Positions 20,017 through 29,654 of a stretch of DNA of 44,511 nucleotides are shown here, one piece after another. Below the pieces are notes generated by a model. It was given only the letters and a program-made list of their open reading frames with translations, was not told where the DNA came from and did not search any database. The position numbers were made by a program, and so were the translations under genes. This DNA comes from an uncultured Pelagibacteraceae bacterium (GTDB lineage: Bacteria > Pseudomonadota > Alphaproteobacteria > Pelagibacterales > Pelagibacteraceae), in assembly GCA_902625825.1 (NCBI GenBank), contig CACOCL010000004.1:1-44511 (forward strand), in the 5' to 3' direction. Numbering within the stretch: position 1 is the first letter of the stretch; each line of letters opens with the position of its first letter.

Positions 20017-22050
20017 CTAACCTTCTGTGCCAGTTAATTTAATATCTACTTTTGAATTATGACATTCAAGCATTGTTTTAGATGACCGAGCAATCACATT
20101 AGAAAAATAATAGTTCTTTAATTCAATTTTCAAGTCTTCATTATTAAATTCTTGAGCCATAATATTTTTTTTTAAATCCGTTTTTGGTTTTTCTTTTTTA
20201 AGATTCAAAAAGTTAAACATACTGCTTTCAAGCTCTTCCTTATCATTGAAAAGTTTTCTGTTGTTAATTTCTTCAGCAATCTCATTAATAATTTGCCAAT
20301 CCTCTTTAGCTTCACCCGGAGGATAAGATGCTTTAAAAGCTTTTTGAATTTTTCCCTCTAAGTTTGTGTAATGCCCAGATTGTTCAGTGTACGCTGATCC
20401 CGGTAAAATAATATCAGCAATTTCTGCTCCTTTATCACCGTGACTACCAACATATACAATAAATTCATTTTTCTTATCAAAATTCAATTCATCTTGTCCA
20501 AGTAAAAAAACTAACTCAAATAAATTTTCTTTTAAATTTCTAATTAAATCTATTTTTTCATTTATTAAACCTAAATCTAAACTACCCACTGTTGCTGAGT
20601 CATTTGATAGAATATTTAAAGGATTCCATTCATTGATAAATTTATTATTTTTATTTAAATATTCTTTTATAAGATTGAAAAGGAACTCTGCGGAATTTAA
20701 ATTTAAAAAAGATTCCCCTAGTATAATCATTGGCTTTTTTGAATTAAAAATATTTTCTGATAATTTATGATTACCTTCAAAAATTTCTTTTACTGATTTT
20801 GTTTTTCCATCTAATTTCTCATACGGATAAGTAAGATCTCCTACTTCATTTAGAGAAATGATTTTTGTTTTATTATTTAAATATGCTTTACGAATTCTTG
20901 CATTCAAAATAGTTGCTTCATATCTTGGATTAGTTCCAATTAATAATATTAAATCTGCTTCTTCTATTCCATTTATTGTAGAATTAAAAAGATAATTTTC
21001 TCTTTCTGTTACATCAATAAATTTATTAGATGACCTAGATTCATAATTATTATTATCTATTGTTCTCTCAAAAAACTCTTTAAGAATAAAACCTGTTTCC
21101 ATATTAGTAAGGTCCCCTACAAATCCACATATTTTATCTTTACTAGTATTTTGAATTTTTGATTTAATAATTTTATAAGCTTCTTCCCATGAGGCTTTTT
21201 CAAATTTGTTATTGTACTTTATGTATGGACTATCTAACCTTTGATTAAGCAAGCCATCACAGGCATACCTTGTTTTATCTGATATCCATTCCTCGTTAAT
21301 ATCTTCATTTGTAATTGGCAAAACTCTTTTCACCTCCCAGTCATAAGTATCAACTCTAATATTTGAGCCAACAGCATCCATTACATCTATTGTCTCTGTT
21401 TTTTTTAATTCCCAAGGTCTGGCTTCAAAAACATATGGTTTAGAGGTAAGTGCACCCACAGGACAAAGATCGATAACATTTCCAGATAGTTCTGATTGTA
21501 TTGATTTTTCCAAATAGGTTGTTATTTGCATGTCCTCTCCCCTTCCTATAGCACCTAACTCCGGAACTCCTGCAATTTCTGTGGCAAATCTTATGCATCT
21601 TGTGCAATGAATGCATCTTGTCATTTGTGTTTTAATTAAGGGTCCCATATTTTTATCTGGAACAGCTCTTTTGTTTTCTTTAAATCTAGATTTATCAATT
21701 CCGTAAAACATAGATTGATCCTGAAGATCACATTCTCCCCCTTGATCACAAACAGGACAATCTAGAGGGTGATTAGCTAACAAAAACTCCATTACCCCTT
21801 TTCTTGATTTCTCTATTTTAGGAGTATTTGTTTTAATAACCATCCCATCAGCCGCAGGCATAGCACATGAGGCAATTGGTTTAGGAGATTTTTCCATTTC
21901 AACCAAACACATTCTGCAGTTACCTGCTATTGATAATTTTTCATGGTAACAAAATCTGGGGATTTCAACCCCTGCTTTTTCACAGGCTTGTAAAACTGTA
22001 TAGCCTTCTTCAACTTCAACTTCAGTATCATTTACTTTCAATTTAAGCAT
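20017..22050 (-). CDS. nuoG: NADH-quinone oxidoreductase subunit G
   Basis: NuoG is the large Fe-S subunit of the peripheral arm. The 677-residue protein has an N-terminal [2Fe-2S] domain (Cys34, 45, 48, 62). The His-Cys ligated cluster N5 follows (His94, Cys98, 101, 107 in [14 protein letters not shown]), and then N4 (Cys146, 149, 152 and Cys196). The molybdopterin-like domain is shortened and lacks the extra N7 cluster motif, as in the alphaproteobacterial and mitochondrial form (about 680-700). It overlaps nuoF by 8 nt. Middle and C-terminal parts are Asn/Lys-rich. Confidence 0.98.
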   Translation of the reverse strand: MLKLKVNDTEVEVEEGYTVLQACEKAGVEIPRFCYHEKLSIAGNCRMCLVEMEKSPKPIASCAMPAADGMVIKTNTPKIEKSRKGVMEFLLANHPLDCPVCDQGGECDLQDQSMFYGIDKSRFKENKRAVPDKNMGPLIKTQMTRCIHCTRCIRFATEIAGVPELGAIGRGEDMQITTYLEKSIQSELSGNVIDLCPVGALTSKPYVFEARPWELKKTETIDVMDAVGSNIRVDTYDWEVKRVLPITNEDINEEWISDKTRYACDGLLNQRLDSPYIKYNNKFEKASWEEAYKIIKSKIQNTSKDKICGFVGDLTNMETGFILKEFFERTIDNNNYESRSSNKFIDVTERENYLFNSTINGIEEADLILLIGTNPRYEATILNARIRKAYLNNKTKIISLNEVGDLTYPYEKLDGKTKSVKEIFEGNHKLSENIFNSKKPMIILGESFLNLNSAEFLFNLIKEYLNKNNKFINEWNPLNILSNDSATVGSLDLGLINEKIDLIRNLKENLFELVFLLGQDELNFDKKNEFIVYVGSHGDKGAEIADIILPGSAYTEQSGHYTNLEGKIQKAFKASYPPGEAKEDWQIINEIAEEINNRKLFNDKEELESSMFNFLNLKKEKPKTDLKKNIMAQEFNNEDLKIELKNYYFSNVIARSSKTMLECHNSKVDIKLTGTEG

Positions 22051-23371
22051 TTTTATCTAATAAATGTTGATCAACTAAGTAAGGAATATTTTTATTTTCT
22101 TTTACAATAGGGTCAAATTTGTTTCTCTTCTTAATTTCATCTTTAAAATGTCTTAATAAGCCTTGCACTGGCCAAGATGATCCTTCACCAAAAGCACAAA
22201 TAGTATGCCCCTCAATTTGTTTTGTAACATCACCTAGCATCTCTACTTCATCTCTTGATGCTTCACCTTTAGCCATTCTTTCCAGCATTCTCCACATCCA
22301 TCCAGATCCTTCTCTACAAGGTGTACACTGACCACAACTTTCATGTTTATAAAATCTAGCAATTCTTGCCATACACTTGATAATGTCTTGGTCTTTATTG
22401 ATAACAACGATGCCAGCTGTTCCTAAACCACTTTTTTCAGCCATTAAAGAATCGAAATCCATTGTAAGAGTCTCACATTTATCTTTTGGAATCAGAGGCA
22501 TTGATGAACCACCTGGTATTACAGCTTGTAAGTTATCCCAACCACCAATTACACCTCCTGCATGCACTTCTATCAATTCTTTAAGAGGTATATTCATTTC
22601 CTCCTCAACATTACACGGGGTATTTACGTTTCCAGATATGCAGAATATTTTTGTACCAGTATTTTTTTCTCTTCCTAAGGAAGCAAACCATTTACCTCCT
22701 CTTCTAAGAATTGTCGGAACGACTGCAATAGTCTCAACATTATTAATTATTGTTGGACAACCATAGAGCCCTACAAGTGCCGGAAAAGGTGGTTTTAACC
22801 TTGGTTGACCCTTTTTACCTTCAATACTTTCTAGCAATGCTGTCTCTTCCCCACAAATATAAGCTCCTGCTCCGTAATGAATATAAATGTCCAAGTCCCA
22901 GCCTGTGCCAGCTGCATTTTTTCCAATCAAATTATTCTTGTAAGCTTCGTTAATTGCTGATTGAAGTTTTTGCCCATCAATAAAATATTCGCCTCTAATA
23001 TATATATAACAAATGTGAGCTTGTACTGCATAAGAGGCTATCAGACATCCCTCTATTAATTTGTGTGGTTCAAATCTTAATATATCTCTATCTTTGCAAG
23101 TTCCTGGCTCAGACTCATCGCCATTAATAACTAGATAATGTGGTCTTGATCCAATCTCTTTGGGCGCAAAAGACCATTTTAATCCAGTTGGAAAACCTGC
23201 TCCTCCTCTTCCTCTAAGCTGAGAATCTTTAATTTCACTAATTATCCAATCCCTACCTTTAGCTATTAGTTCCTTGGTATTTGTCCAGTCCCCTCTTTTT
23301 TGTGATGAGACGACATCAGATCCTAAATCATTATATAAATTTTTAAATATTCTATCTTTATCTTCAAGCAT
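22043..23371 (-). CDS. nuoF: NADH-quinone oxidoreductase subunit F
   Basis: NuoF binds NADH and FMN and holds cluster N3, the electron entry of complex I. In the 442-residue protein, [10 protein letters not shown] at 54-63 and [12 protein letters not shown] at about 84-95 build the FMN and NADH sites. [20 protein letters not shown] near 166-185 binds the flavin. Cys346, 349 and 352 in [11 protein letters not shown] with Cys392 ligate the [4Fe-4S] cluster. Length and residues are complete. It overlaps nuoE by 8 nt and nuoG by 8 nt. Confidence 0.98.
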   Translation of the reverse strand: MLEDKDRIFKNLYNDLGSDVVSSQKRGDWTNTKELIAKGRDWIISEIKDSQLRGRGGAGFPTGLKWSFAPKEIGSRPHYLVINGDESEPGTCKDRDILRFEPHKLIEGCLIASYAVQAHICYIYIRGEYFIDGQKLQSAINEAYKNNLIGKNAAGTGWDLDIYIHYGAGAYICGEETALLESIEGKKGQPRLKPPFPALVGLYGCPTIINNVETIAVVPTILRRGGKWFASLGREKNTGTKIFCISGNVNTPCNVEEEMNIPLKELIEVHAGGVIGGWDNLQAVIPGGSSMPLIPKDKCETLTMDFDSLMAEKSGLGTAGIVVINKDQDIIKCMARIARFYKHESCGQCTPCREGSGWMWRMLERMAKGEASRDEVEMLGDVTKQIEGHTICAFGEGSSWPVQGLLRHFKDEIKKRNKFDPIVKENKNIPYLVDQHLLDKNA

Positions 23372-23972
23372 TTTTTATTTCCAAAAGAGTTTTTCTGTTA
23401 TTTTCTGGTTCGTTGTTTATTCTTCCTCTGTAAGATCCAGGTTTAGGTGTTTCACCATTTAAAATTTTATCTAAAATTTTAAGAGTTTTTTCCTTATCAA
23501 GATCTTCATAGTAATCATCATTAATTTGCATCATAGGAGCATTTACACAAGCACCTAAACATTCAACCTCCATCCAGGAACAACTTTTATCATCAGATAA
23601 TTCTGACTCATTAATTGAAATTTTTTCTTTGCAAGCCTCAACAAGCTTGTTTGCACCTCTAATCATGCATGGTGTTGTAGTACAAACTTGTACAAAAAAT
23701 TTTCCTACAGGAGATAAATTATACATCGAATAAAACGTAGCAACCTCATAAACTTTTATGTAAGGCATATTCAATAATTTTGCGATGTATTTCATTGCTG
23801 CTAAAGGTATCCAGTTGTTGTTTTGTTTTTGTGCAATATAGAGTAATGCCATAACAGCGCTTTGCTGTTTACCCTCAGGATATTGGGCAATAATTGAATT
23901 TGCCGCCTCTAATGAGGATGAATTAAATTCAAAATTTTCTGGTTGATCTTTAGCTGGTCTTCTCAAACTCAT
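23364..23972 (-). CDS. nuoE: NADH-quinone oxidoreductase subunit E
   Basis: NuoE is the thioredoxin-fold [2Fe-2S] subunit (N1a) that pairs with NuoF. In the 202-residue protein, an N-terminal helical bundle precedes [18 protein letters not shown]. The cluster ligands are Cys97 and Cys102 (VCTTTPC) and Cys138 and Cys142 (ECLGAC). A short C-terminal tail with [12 protein letters not shown] is typical of alphaproteobacteria. Its ATG overlaps the nuoD stop by 4 nt (ATGA). Confidence 0.97.
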   Translation of the reverse strand: MSLRRPAKDQPENFEFNSSSLEAANSIIAQYPEGKQQSAVMALLYIAQKQNNNWIPLAAMKYIAKLLNMPYIKVYEVATFYSMYNLSPVGKFFVQVCTTTPCMIRGANKLVEACKEKISINESELSDDKSCSWMEVECLGACVNAPMMQINDDYYEDLDKEKTLKILDKILNGETPKPGSYRGRINNEPENNRKTLLEIKNA

Positions 23973-25144
23973 CTATCGACCTCCCCAAAAACTATATCTA
24001 AAGAACCTAGCACAGCTGGTACATCTGCCAACATATGACCTTTGATCAAATAATCCATTGATTGAAGATGAGAAAACCCTGGAGCTCTTATTTTACATTT
24101 ATAAGGTTTACTTGAGCCATCAGAAATTAAATAAACACCAAATTCACCCTTTGGTGCTTCTACAGCTGTATATATTTCATCTTTAGGAACGCGATACCCC
24201 TCGGTAAATAATTTAAAATGATGTATTAAAGCTTCCATTGATTGTTTAATCTCTTTTTTTGATGGCGGAGTTATCTTTCCATCAAATGTTTTTACTGGTC
24301 CTTTTTCCATTTTTCCAAGACATTGTTTAATTATAGAAACGCTTTCTTTCATTTCTTCAATTCTACATAGGTATCGATCATAACAATCACCGTTTTTTCC
24401 AACTGGTATTTTAAATTCGAGTTGTTCGTAACAGTCATAAGGTTGAGACTTTCTTAAATCCCATGGCACTCCTGAGCCTCTTATCATCACACCACTGAAA
24501 GAATAATCAAGAGCATCCTCTTTTGTTACAATACCAATATCAACATTTCTTTGTTTAAAAATTCTATTATCAGTCAATAAATTTTCCAAATCATTAATAA
24601 CTTTTGGAAAATTTTCGCAAAATTTTGCTATATCATTGTCTAAACCTGCAGGTAAATCTTGGTGAACTCCTCCAGCTCTAAAATAGTTAGCATGAAGTCT
24701 AGATCCTGAAGCCCTTTCATAAAAACTCATTAGAGTTTCCCTCTCTTCAAACCCCCATAAAGAAGGAGTTAAAGCACCGACATCCAAAGCCTGTGTAGTA
24801 ACATTTAAAATATGACTTAAAATTCTTCCTATTTCACAAAACATTACTCTTATTAATTGAGCTCTTATTGGAACTTCAATTTTTAAAATTTTTTCAACCG
24901 CTAAAGCAAAAGCGTGCTCCTGATTCATTGGAGCAACATAATCAAGTCTATCAAAATATGGAACTGCTTGCATGTAAGTTTTATTTTCAATCAATTTTTC
25001 AGTTCCTCTATGAAGTAATCCGATATGTGGATCTGCTTTTTCGACGACCTCTCCATCTAATTCAAGTATAAGTCTTAAAACACCATGAGCCGCAGGGTGT
25101 TGAGGTCCAAAGTTTAGATTCAAATTTTTAATTTTTTTTGTCAT
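23969..25144 (-). CDS. nuoD: NADH-quinone oxidoreductase subunit D
   Basis: NuoD is the 49-kDa subunit that, with NuoB, forms the quinone-reducing site. The chosen ATG at 25144 gives 391 residues and begins [21 protein letters not shown], with the family's GPQHPAAHG at 13-21. The open frame extends upstream to a TTG at 25201, but those 19 codons lie inside nuoC and have no family resemblance. Later motifs are [30 protein letters not shown] and the C-terminal [16 protein letters not shown]-like end. Here that end reads [18 protein letters not shown]. NuoC and NuoD are separate genes, overlapping by 17 nt. Confidence 0.96.
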   Translation of the reverse strand: MTKKIKNLNLNFGPQHPAAHGVLRLILELDGEVVEKADPHIGLLHRGTEKLIENKTYMQAVPYFDRLDYVAPMNQEHAFALAVEKILKIEVPIRAQLIRVMFCEIGRILSHILNVTTQALDVGALTPSLWGFEERETLMSFYERASGSRLHANYFRAGGVHQDLPAGLDNDIAKFCENFPKVINDLENLLTDNRIFKQRNVDIGIVTKEDALDYSFSGVMIRGSGVPWDLRKSQPYDCYEQLEFKIPVGKNGDCYDRYLCRIEEMKESVSIIKQCLGKMEKGPVKTFDGKITPPSKKEIKQSMEALIHHFKLFTEGYRVPKDEIYTAVEAPKGEFGVYLISDGSSKPYKCKIRAPGFSHLQSMDYLIKGHMLADVPAVLGSLDIVFGEVDR

Positions 25145-25733
25145 CTTTTTTTGACTGTTCACTAATATATTTTGTTCCCTCCCATGGACTCTTGTAATCA
25201 AAATTTCTGTAATTTTGCTCTAATTTGACTGGCTCACTAATTACTTTTTTTTTGTCTTCACTATATCTAACCTCTGTATGACCTGTTAATGGAAAATCTT
25301 TTCTTAATGGATGACCCTCAAAACCATAATCTGTTAAAATTCTTCTTAGGTCTGGATGATCTTTAAAATTTACACCATACATGTCAAAAACTTCTCTCTC
25401 CATCCAATTTGCTGCTGGAAAGATTGATGTTATCGATGGAATTACCTCGTTTTCAGTTATGGGGTAACTCAAAATCAATCTTTGATTAAATTCGTGGCTT
25501 AGGAATAAATAAACAACTTTAAATCGCTGTGTCATCTCAGCAAAATCAACCACTGTAATATCTATTAATTGTCTAAATTTTGTATCATTATTAGTTTTTA
25601 TAAATAATACCGTATCAACTAAATCATCTTTATCGATTTCAATATAAATTTGATTATGCTTAATTTCAGTTTTATTAATCTTGGTTGTCAACTCAGAATT
25701 AATTTTTTTTTCTAAATCAATTAAATTTTTCAT
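25128..25733 (-). CDS. nuoC: NADH-quinone oxidoreductase subunit C
   Basis: NuoC is the 30-kDa peripheral-arm subunit that docks on NuoD. The 201-residue protein ends in the family signature [20 protein letters not shown] (112-131), followed by [22 protein letters not shown]-terminal extension of about 35 residues ends in a Lys/Asp run. It is separate from NuoD, as in alphaproteobacteria and unlike the E. coli NuoCD fusion. It lies 1 bp after nuoB, and its stop falls inside the first codons of nuoD. Confidence 0.97.
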   Translation of the reverse strand: MKNLIDLEKKINSELTTKINKTEIKHNQIYIEIDKDDLVDTVLFIKTNNDTKFRQLIDITVVDFAEMTQRFKVVYLFLSHEFNQRLILSYPITENEVIPSITSIFPAANWMEREVFDMYGVNFKDHPDLRRILTDYGFEGHPLRKDFPLTGHTEVRYSEDKKKVISEPVKLEQNYRNFDYKSPWEGTKYISEQSKKDDKKN

Positions 25734-25734
25734 T

Positions 25735-26250
25735 TTATCTATTTAAAGAACCTTTGTTTCTAATTTTTTTCTGCAGTTGCATAATTCCATACAGCAAAGC
25801 TTCAGCGGAAGGTGGACACCCTGGAACATAAACGTCCACAGGAACTATCCTGTCGCATCCTCTTACGACTGAATAAGAGTAATGATAATAACCCCCTCCA
25901 TTTGCACAGCTCCCCATTGATATTACATATCTTGGTTCTGGCATTTGGTCATAAACTTTTCTTAAAGCAGGAGCCATTTTATTGGTCAATGTTCCTGCAA
26001 CAATCATAACATCTGATTGACGAGGTGAACCTCTTGGAGCTGCTCCAAATCTCTCTAGATCATATCTCGGCATTGCTGTTTGCATCATCTCAACAGCGCA
26101 GCATGCAAGACCAAATGTCATCCAATGAAGTGATCCAGATCTGGACCAATTTACTAAATTGTCTAGTGAAGTTGTAATAAAACCATTCTTACCAAAATCT
26201 TCGGCAAGTTTTTTAAATTCCTCAGGGACTTGTTCTAGCTTATTATTCAT
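25735..26250 (-). CDS. nuoB: NADH-quinone oxidoreductase subunit B
   Basis: NuoB carries N2, the last Fe-S cluster before ubiquinone. The 171-residue protein shows the ligands Cys50 and Cys51 in LACCAVEMM, Cys115 in [10 protein letters not shown] and Cys145 in VPGCPPSAE, plus the [20 protein letters not shown] loop (61-80) that lines the quinone site. All ligands are present and the length is standard. It is 12 bp after nuoA and 1 bp before nuoC. Confidence 0.98.
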   Translation of the reverse strand: MNNKLEQVPEEFKKLAEDFGKNGFITTSLDNLVNWSRSGSLHWMTFGLACCAVEMMQTAMPRYDLERFGAAPRGSPRQSDVMIVAGTLTNKMAPALRKVYDQMPEPRYVISMGSCANGGGYYHYSYSVVRGCDRIVPVDVYVPGCPPSAEALLYGIMQLQKKIRNKGSLNR

Positions 26251-26262
26251 TTATTTATTAAA

Positions 26263-26631
26263 TTATTCCCAATCTAATGCACCTTTTTTCCATTCATAAA
26301 TAAAACCAACTGTAAGTATAAATAGAAAAATCATCATTGATACGAAACCTAACAATCCAATATTTCCTAACGAAATAGCCCAAGGAAATAAAAATGCAAT
26401 TTCAAGATCAAATATTATAAATAAGATTGCTACCAAATAAAATCTCACATCAAATTCCATTCTTGAGTCTTGAAAAGGTTCAAAACCACATTCATATGCA
26501 GACAGTTTTTCTGGATCAGGATTTTTTGGAGATAAAATAAAATTTATTACTACAAAAGCACAACTTAATCCAAGTGCAATTATTAAAAATAAAATTATTG
26601 GTAAATAATCTTTTAAAAAATCCGCAGTCAT
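26263..26631 (-). CDS. nuoA: NADH-quinone oxidoreductase subunit A
   Basis: NuoA (ND3 homologue) is a three-helix subunit at the quinone chamber and the first gene of the nuo cluster. The 122-residue protein has the expected motif [39 protein letters not shown] in the loop and second helix (about 46-84). This includes the Cys of the mobile TMH1-2 loop and the conserved acidic residues of the helix. Upstream lie 207 bp before tRNA-Asp. This is the largest gap in the run, so the nuo promoter is expected there. Confidence 0.97.
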   Translation of the reverse strand: MTADFLKDYLPIILFLIIALGLSCAFVVINFILSPKNPDPEKLSAYECGFEPFQDSRMEFDVRFYLVAILFIIFDLEIAFLFPWAISLGNIGLLGFVSMMIFLFILTVGFIYEWKKGALDWE

Positions 26632-26818
26632 ATTGTTAATATTATTAATCTTTGAATAAGAGAATTTCGATAAGATTCATACTATAGTTGTTTTTTTTAT
26701 AAAATTAAAGTTTTAATAACACAGCTTATTTGCTGGTTTTTATAGATGTTTTTTAACTTATTTATAGTGCAAATTGGTCACGTTTTTTATGGCTAATTCA
26801 TTAACAGAATTATTTAAT

Positions 26819-26833
26819 TGAGAATCATTATCA
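26819..26833. promoter_or_regulatory. Fur-box-like palindrome upstream of nuoA
   Basis: TGAGAATCATTATCA at this place matches the 7-1-7 Fur consensus TGATAATnATTATCA at 13 of 14 defined positions. It lies 5 bp beyond the encoded CCA end of tRNA-Asp and about 190 bp upstream of nuoA. Complex I needs many iron-sulfur clusters, so iron control would make sense, but I see no convincing promoter right at the site. In such A+T-rich DNA a chance match in a window of this size is possible. Confidence 0.3.
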
Positions 26834-26838
26834 TTGTA

Positions 26839-26915
26839 TGGCGGGAGTGAAGGGACTCGAACCCTCGACCTATCGCGTGACAGGCGATCGCTCTAACCAA
26901 CTGAGCTACACCCCC
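26839..26915 (-). tRNA. tRNA-Asp (GTC)
   Basis: The reverse complement folds as a full cloverleaf. The acceptor strands are GGGGGTG and CACTCCC (one G-T pair), the D-loop has AGCTCAGTTGGTTAGAGC, the anticodon loop is CTGTCAC with anticodon GTC, and the T arm contains GGTTCGAGTCC. The discriminator is G and CCA is encoded (26841-26839). It lies 15 bp downstream of tRNA-Val on the same strand and is probably transcribed with it. Confidence 0.96.
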
Positions 26916-26930
26916 ACAAATGACTTTTTT

Positions 26931-27006
26931 TGGTGGGCAGTAAAGGACTCGAACCTTTGACCCCCTCGGTGTAAACGAGATGCTCTACCAACTGAGCTAA
27001 CCGCCC
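26931..27006 (-). tRNA. tRNA-Val (TAC)
   Basis: This is a complete cloverleaf on the minus strand. The acceptor begins GGGCGGT, the D arm has AGCTCAGTTGGTAGAGC, the anticodon loop TTTACAC gives anticodon TAC, the T arm is GGTTCGAGTCC, the discriminator is A and CCA is encoded (26933-26931). A good promoter lies just upstream at 27023-27050. An apparent reading frame across the two tRNAs is spurious. Confidence 0.96.
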
Positions 27007-27022
27007 AAAACCAAAGTAGTGA

Positions 27023-27050
27023 TTTATATCTTTTAGACTAATAAGGTCAA
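27023..27050 (-). promoter_or_regulatory. Sigma-70-type promoter for tRNA-Val/tRNA-Asp
   Basis: On the minus strand TTGACC (27050-27045) and TATAAA (27028-27023) are spaced by 16 bp, each matching the housekeeping consensus at 5 of 6 positions. The predicted start is about 10 bp before the tRNA-Val 5' end, which fits a short precursor leader. Confidence 0.6.
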
Positions 27051-27083
27051 GATTAATTAGTTGTTTAAAAACATGAAAAATGT

Positions 27084-27203
27084 TTAAAAACCACCTCTCC
27101 AATTATTTTTTGAATTAAAATTTTCCTCTTCTTTTTTTGAAATTGGTCTTGTTAAGTAAATGACAACTAAAAATAAACTTACTAAAACCAATATAATTTC
27201 CAT
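27084..27203 (-). CDS. Small membrane protein, 39 residues, unknown
   Basis: An ATG at 27203, 11 bp after the lon stop, opens 39 codons starting MEIILVLVSLFLVVIYLTRP. One strongly hydrophobic helix (about 3-18) is followed by a charged stretch SKKEEENFNSKNNWRGGF. The hydrophobic-then-charged layout, close coupling to lon and otherwise empty surroundings favour a real gene. I do not recognise a family. It could be a lon-linked membrane micro-protein or a structural remnant. No clear Shine-Dalgarno site precedes it. Confidence 0.55.
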   Translation of the reverse strand: MEIILVLVSLFLVVIYLTRPISKKEEENFNSKNNWRGGF

Positions 27204-27214
27204 AATATAATTGT

Positions 27215-29593
27215 TTATTGAATACTTGCCTGGGATTTATCCTCTTTTTTACTTATATCAACCTCAACCCATTCTGTTTTTTTTAACTCTTTTGTTAAAG
27301 CAATCTTTAAAACTTCATCTGCAAATTCTACAGGCGTTATTTTAATTTCATCTACAATTTTTTTGGGCATATCTACTAAATCTTTCTCATTTTCTTTTGG
27401 AATTAAGACTTGTTTTATACCAGCTCTATGAGCTGCAAGTAATTTTTCTTTAAGACCGCCTATTGGCAAAACTTGACCTGTTAAAGTTACTTCACCAGTC
27501 ATAGCCACATCTCTTCTTACTGGAATATTTGTAATAGAAGACACTATTGAGGTAACCATTCCTATTCCAGCAGATGGTCCATCTTTAGGAGTTGCGCCTT
27601 CAGGGACATGAATATGAAAATCTTTTTTTTCAAAAAGTGGTGGAATTATTCCATATTCTAAACATTTTGATCTCACAAAAGATTTTGCTGCTTTTACGGA
27701 CTCCTGCATTACATCACCTAATTTACCAGTAATTTGCATTCTTCCTTTACCTGGCATTGTAACTGTCTCTATTTTTAAAATTTCACCTCCATATTCCGTC
27801 CATGCAAGTCCTGTTACTATTCCTACTCTATCTTGACTTTCCAATTCTCCAAATTTAAATTTTGGGACACCTAAAAAGTCAGACAAATTCTTTGTATCTA
27901 TATTCACCTCTTTTTCTTCACCAGCAACAACTTTTTTGACAACTTTTCTTGCAACTTTTGATATCTCCCTTTCAAGATTTCTTACACCTGATTCTTTTGT
28001 GTAGCTTCTAATAATTTCTTTGATGATATCATCACTTAATTTCATTTCTTTTTCTTTAACTCCGTTATCTTTTATTTGTTTTGGAAGTAAATACTTATTA
28101 GCAATGTTTATTTTTTCATCCTCTGTATAACCAGGTAATCTGATAACTTCCATTCTGTCTAATAATGGTGGTAATATATTTAGAGTATTGGCAGTTGTAA
28201 CAAACATTACGTCAGAAAGATCATAATCAACTTCAAGGTAATGATCATTGAACGTTGTATTTTGTTCTGGATCTAAAGCCTCGAGTAATGCTGAAGATGG
28301 ATCTCCTCTATAATCATTCCCAATTTTATCTATTTCATCTAAAAGAATAAGAGGATTTTTAGTTCCTGCTTTTTTCATCATTTGAATAATTTTTCCTGGT
28401 AATGACCCAATATAAGTTCTTCTATGTCCTCTTATCTCTGCTTCATCTCTCATTCCACCTACAGACATTCTAACAAACTCTCTATTAGTTGCTTTTGCTA
28501 TTGATTTTCCTAATGAAGTTTTTCCAACTCCTGGAGGTCCAACTAAGCATAAAATTGGTCCTTTTATTTTTTCCATTCTTTTTTGCACTGCTAAGAATTC
28601 AATAATTCTTTCTTTTACTTTTTCTAAACCAAAATGATCTTTATCTAAAATGTTTAACGCTTTTGTTAAATCAATATCTACTTCACTTTTTTTATGCCAA
28701 GGAAGATCTGTCATCCAATCTAAATAGTTTCTTACAACAGTTGCTTCTGCAGACATTGGGCTCATATTTTTTAATTTTTTTAGTTCTTGTAGACACTTTT
28801 TCTCTACCTCTTTAGGCATTTTTGCTTTTAAAATAGCTTTGTTTAAACTCGTGCTTTCATCTTTGCCATCTTCAATTTCACCTAATTCTTTCTGAATAGC
28901 TTTTAGCTGTTCATTGAGATAATATTCTCTTTGAGTTTTTTCCATTTGAGTTTTAACTCTTCCACGTATTCTTTTCTCAACTCCGATAATGCTTGTTTCA
29001 TTTTCCATAATTTTAATGATTGCATTTAGTCTCTTTTTAACATCCACAGTTTCGAAAATTTGCTGTTTTTCTGAAATTGTAGCAGTTATATGAGATGCTA
29101 TATTATCTGCAATTTGCGAAGGGTCTTTTAATTGTTTGATATTATTAATTGTCTCACTAGAAATTTTTTTGTTAATTGATGTAAGTTTTTCTAATCTTCT
29201 CACAGCAGTCACTGCTAAAGGGTATAAATCTTCATCTTTTTCAAATACGTCTTTATAAGGAGAGTAATCACAGGTAATATATTTTTCATTGTCCTTAAAA
29301 TCTTGTATTTTAACTCTTCTAATTCCTTCAACTAAAATCTTTACAGTCCCATCAGGTAACTTTAATAATTGAAGAATACTACCCTCACATCCATACATAA
29401 ATATGTCTGTTTTTTTAGGATCATCAATTTCAGAATTTTTTTGAGTAACTAAAATAATTTTTTTATCTTTTTTCATTACTTCATTTAATGCTAGGATCGA
29501 TTTATCTCTACCTACAAAAAGAGGTATTACCATACTAGGAAAAACGACTATGTCTCGTAATGGTAATAACGGTAATGATATTTTGACTTCCAT
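27215..29593 (-). CDS. lon: ATP-dependent protease Lon (LonA)
   Basis: Lon degrades misfolded and regulatory proteins. The 792-residue protein has the N-terminal substrate-binding domain (LPLLPLRDIVVFPSMVIPL at 7-25), an AAA+ module with Walker A GPPGVGKT at 352-359 and Walker B LILLDEIDKIG near 415-425, and a C-terminal protease domain with Ser674 in DGPSAG and Lys717 in GGLKEK as the Ser-Lys dyad. The length equals E. coli Lon (784) within a few residues. It follows clpX by 61 bp, the standard tig-clpP-clpX-lon order. Confidence 0.98.
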   Translation of the reverse strand: MEVKISLPLLPLRDIVVFPSMVIPLFVGRDKSILALNEVMKKDKKIILVTQKNSEIDDPKKTDIFMYGCEGSILQLLKLPDGTVKILVEGIRRVKIQDFKDNEKYITCDYSPYKDVFEKDEDLYPLAVTAVRRLEKLTSINKKISSETINNIKQLKDPSQIADNIASHITATISEKQQIFETVDVKKRLNAIIKIMENETSIIGVEKRIRGRVKTQMEKTQREYYLNEQLKAIQKELGEIEDGKDESTSLNKAILKAKMPKEVEKKCLQELKKLKNMSPMSAEATVVRNYLDWMTDLPWHKKSEVDIDLTKALNILDKDHFGLEKVKERIIEFLAVQKRMEKIKGPILCLVGPPGVGKTSLGKSIAKATNREFVRMSVGGMRDEAEIRGHRRTYIGSLPGKIIQMMKKAGTKNPLILLDEIDKIGNDYRGDPSSALLEALDPEQNTTFNDHYLEVDYDLSDVMFVTTANTLNILPPLLDRMEVIRLPGYTEDEKINIANKYLLPKQIKDNGVKEKEMKLSDDIIKEIIRSYTKESGVRNLEREISKVARKVVKKVVAGEEKEVNIDTKNLSDFLGVPKFKFGELESQDRVGIVTGLAWTEYGGEILKIETVTMPGKGRMQITGKLGDVMQESVKAAKSFVRSKCLEYGIIPPLFEKKDFHIHVPEGATPKDGPSAGIGMVTSIVSSITNIPVRRDVAMTGEVTLTGQVLPIGGLKEKLLAAHRAGIKQVLIPKENEKDLVDMPKKIVDEIKITPVEFADEVLKIALTKELKKTEWVEVDISKKEDKSQASIQ

Positions 29594-29654
29594 AATAATT
29601 AATATGGATATTATAATTTAATTTGCAATATCTTTTTCGTATTTATCAAGGATA

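Noticed and set aside
25145-25201. Upstream TTG start for nuoD
   Set aside because: The 19 extra codons lie inside nuoC and do not resemble NuoD N-termini; the ATG at 25144 gives the standard start.
26675-26715. TATAGT as a -10 for nuoA
   Set aside because: The -10 is fair but no -35 close to consensus lies at 16-18 bp, so it was not listed as a feature; a start site here remains possible.
26893-27102. Open frame on the - strand across the tRNA pair
   Set aside because: It translates through tRNA-Val and the start of tRNA-Asp, giving a typical tRNA-derived false protein.
29594-29654. Repeated AATATC/GATATT words in the clpX-lon gap
   Set aside because: Short A+T words of this kind are expected by chance at this composition and do not form a convincing hairpin with a T run.
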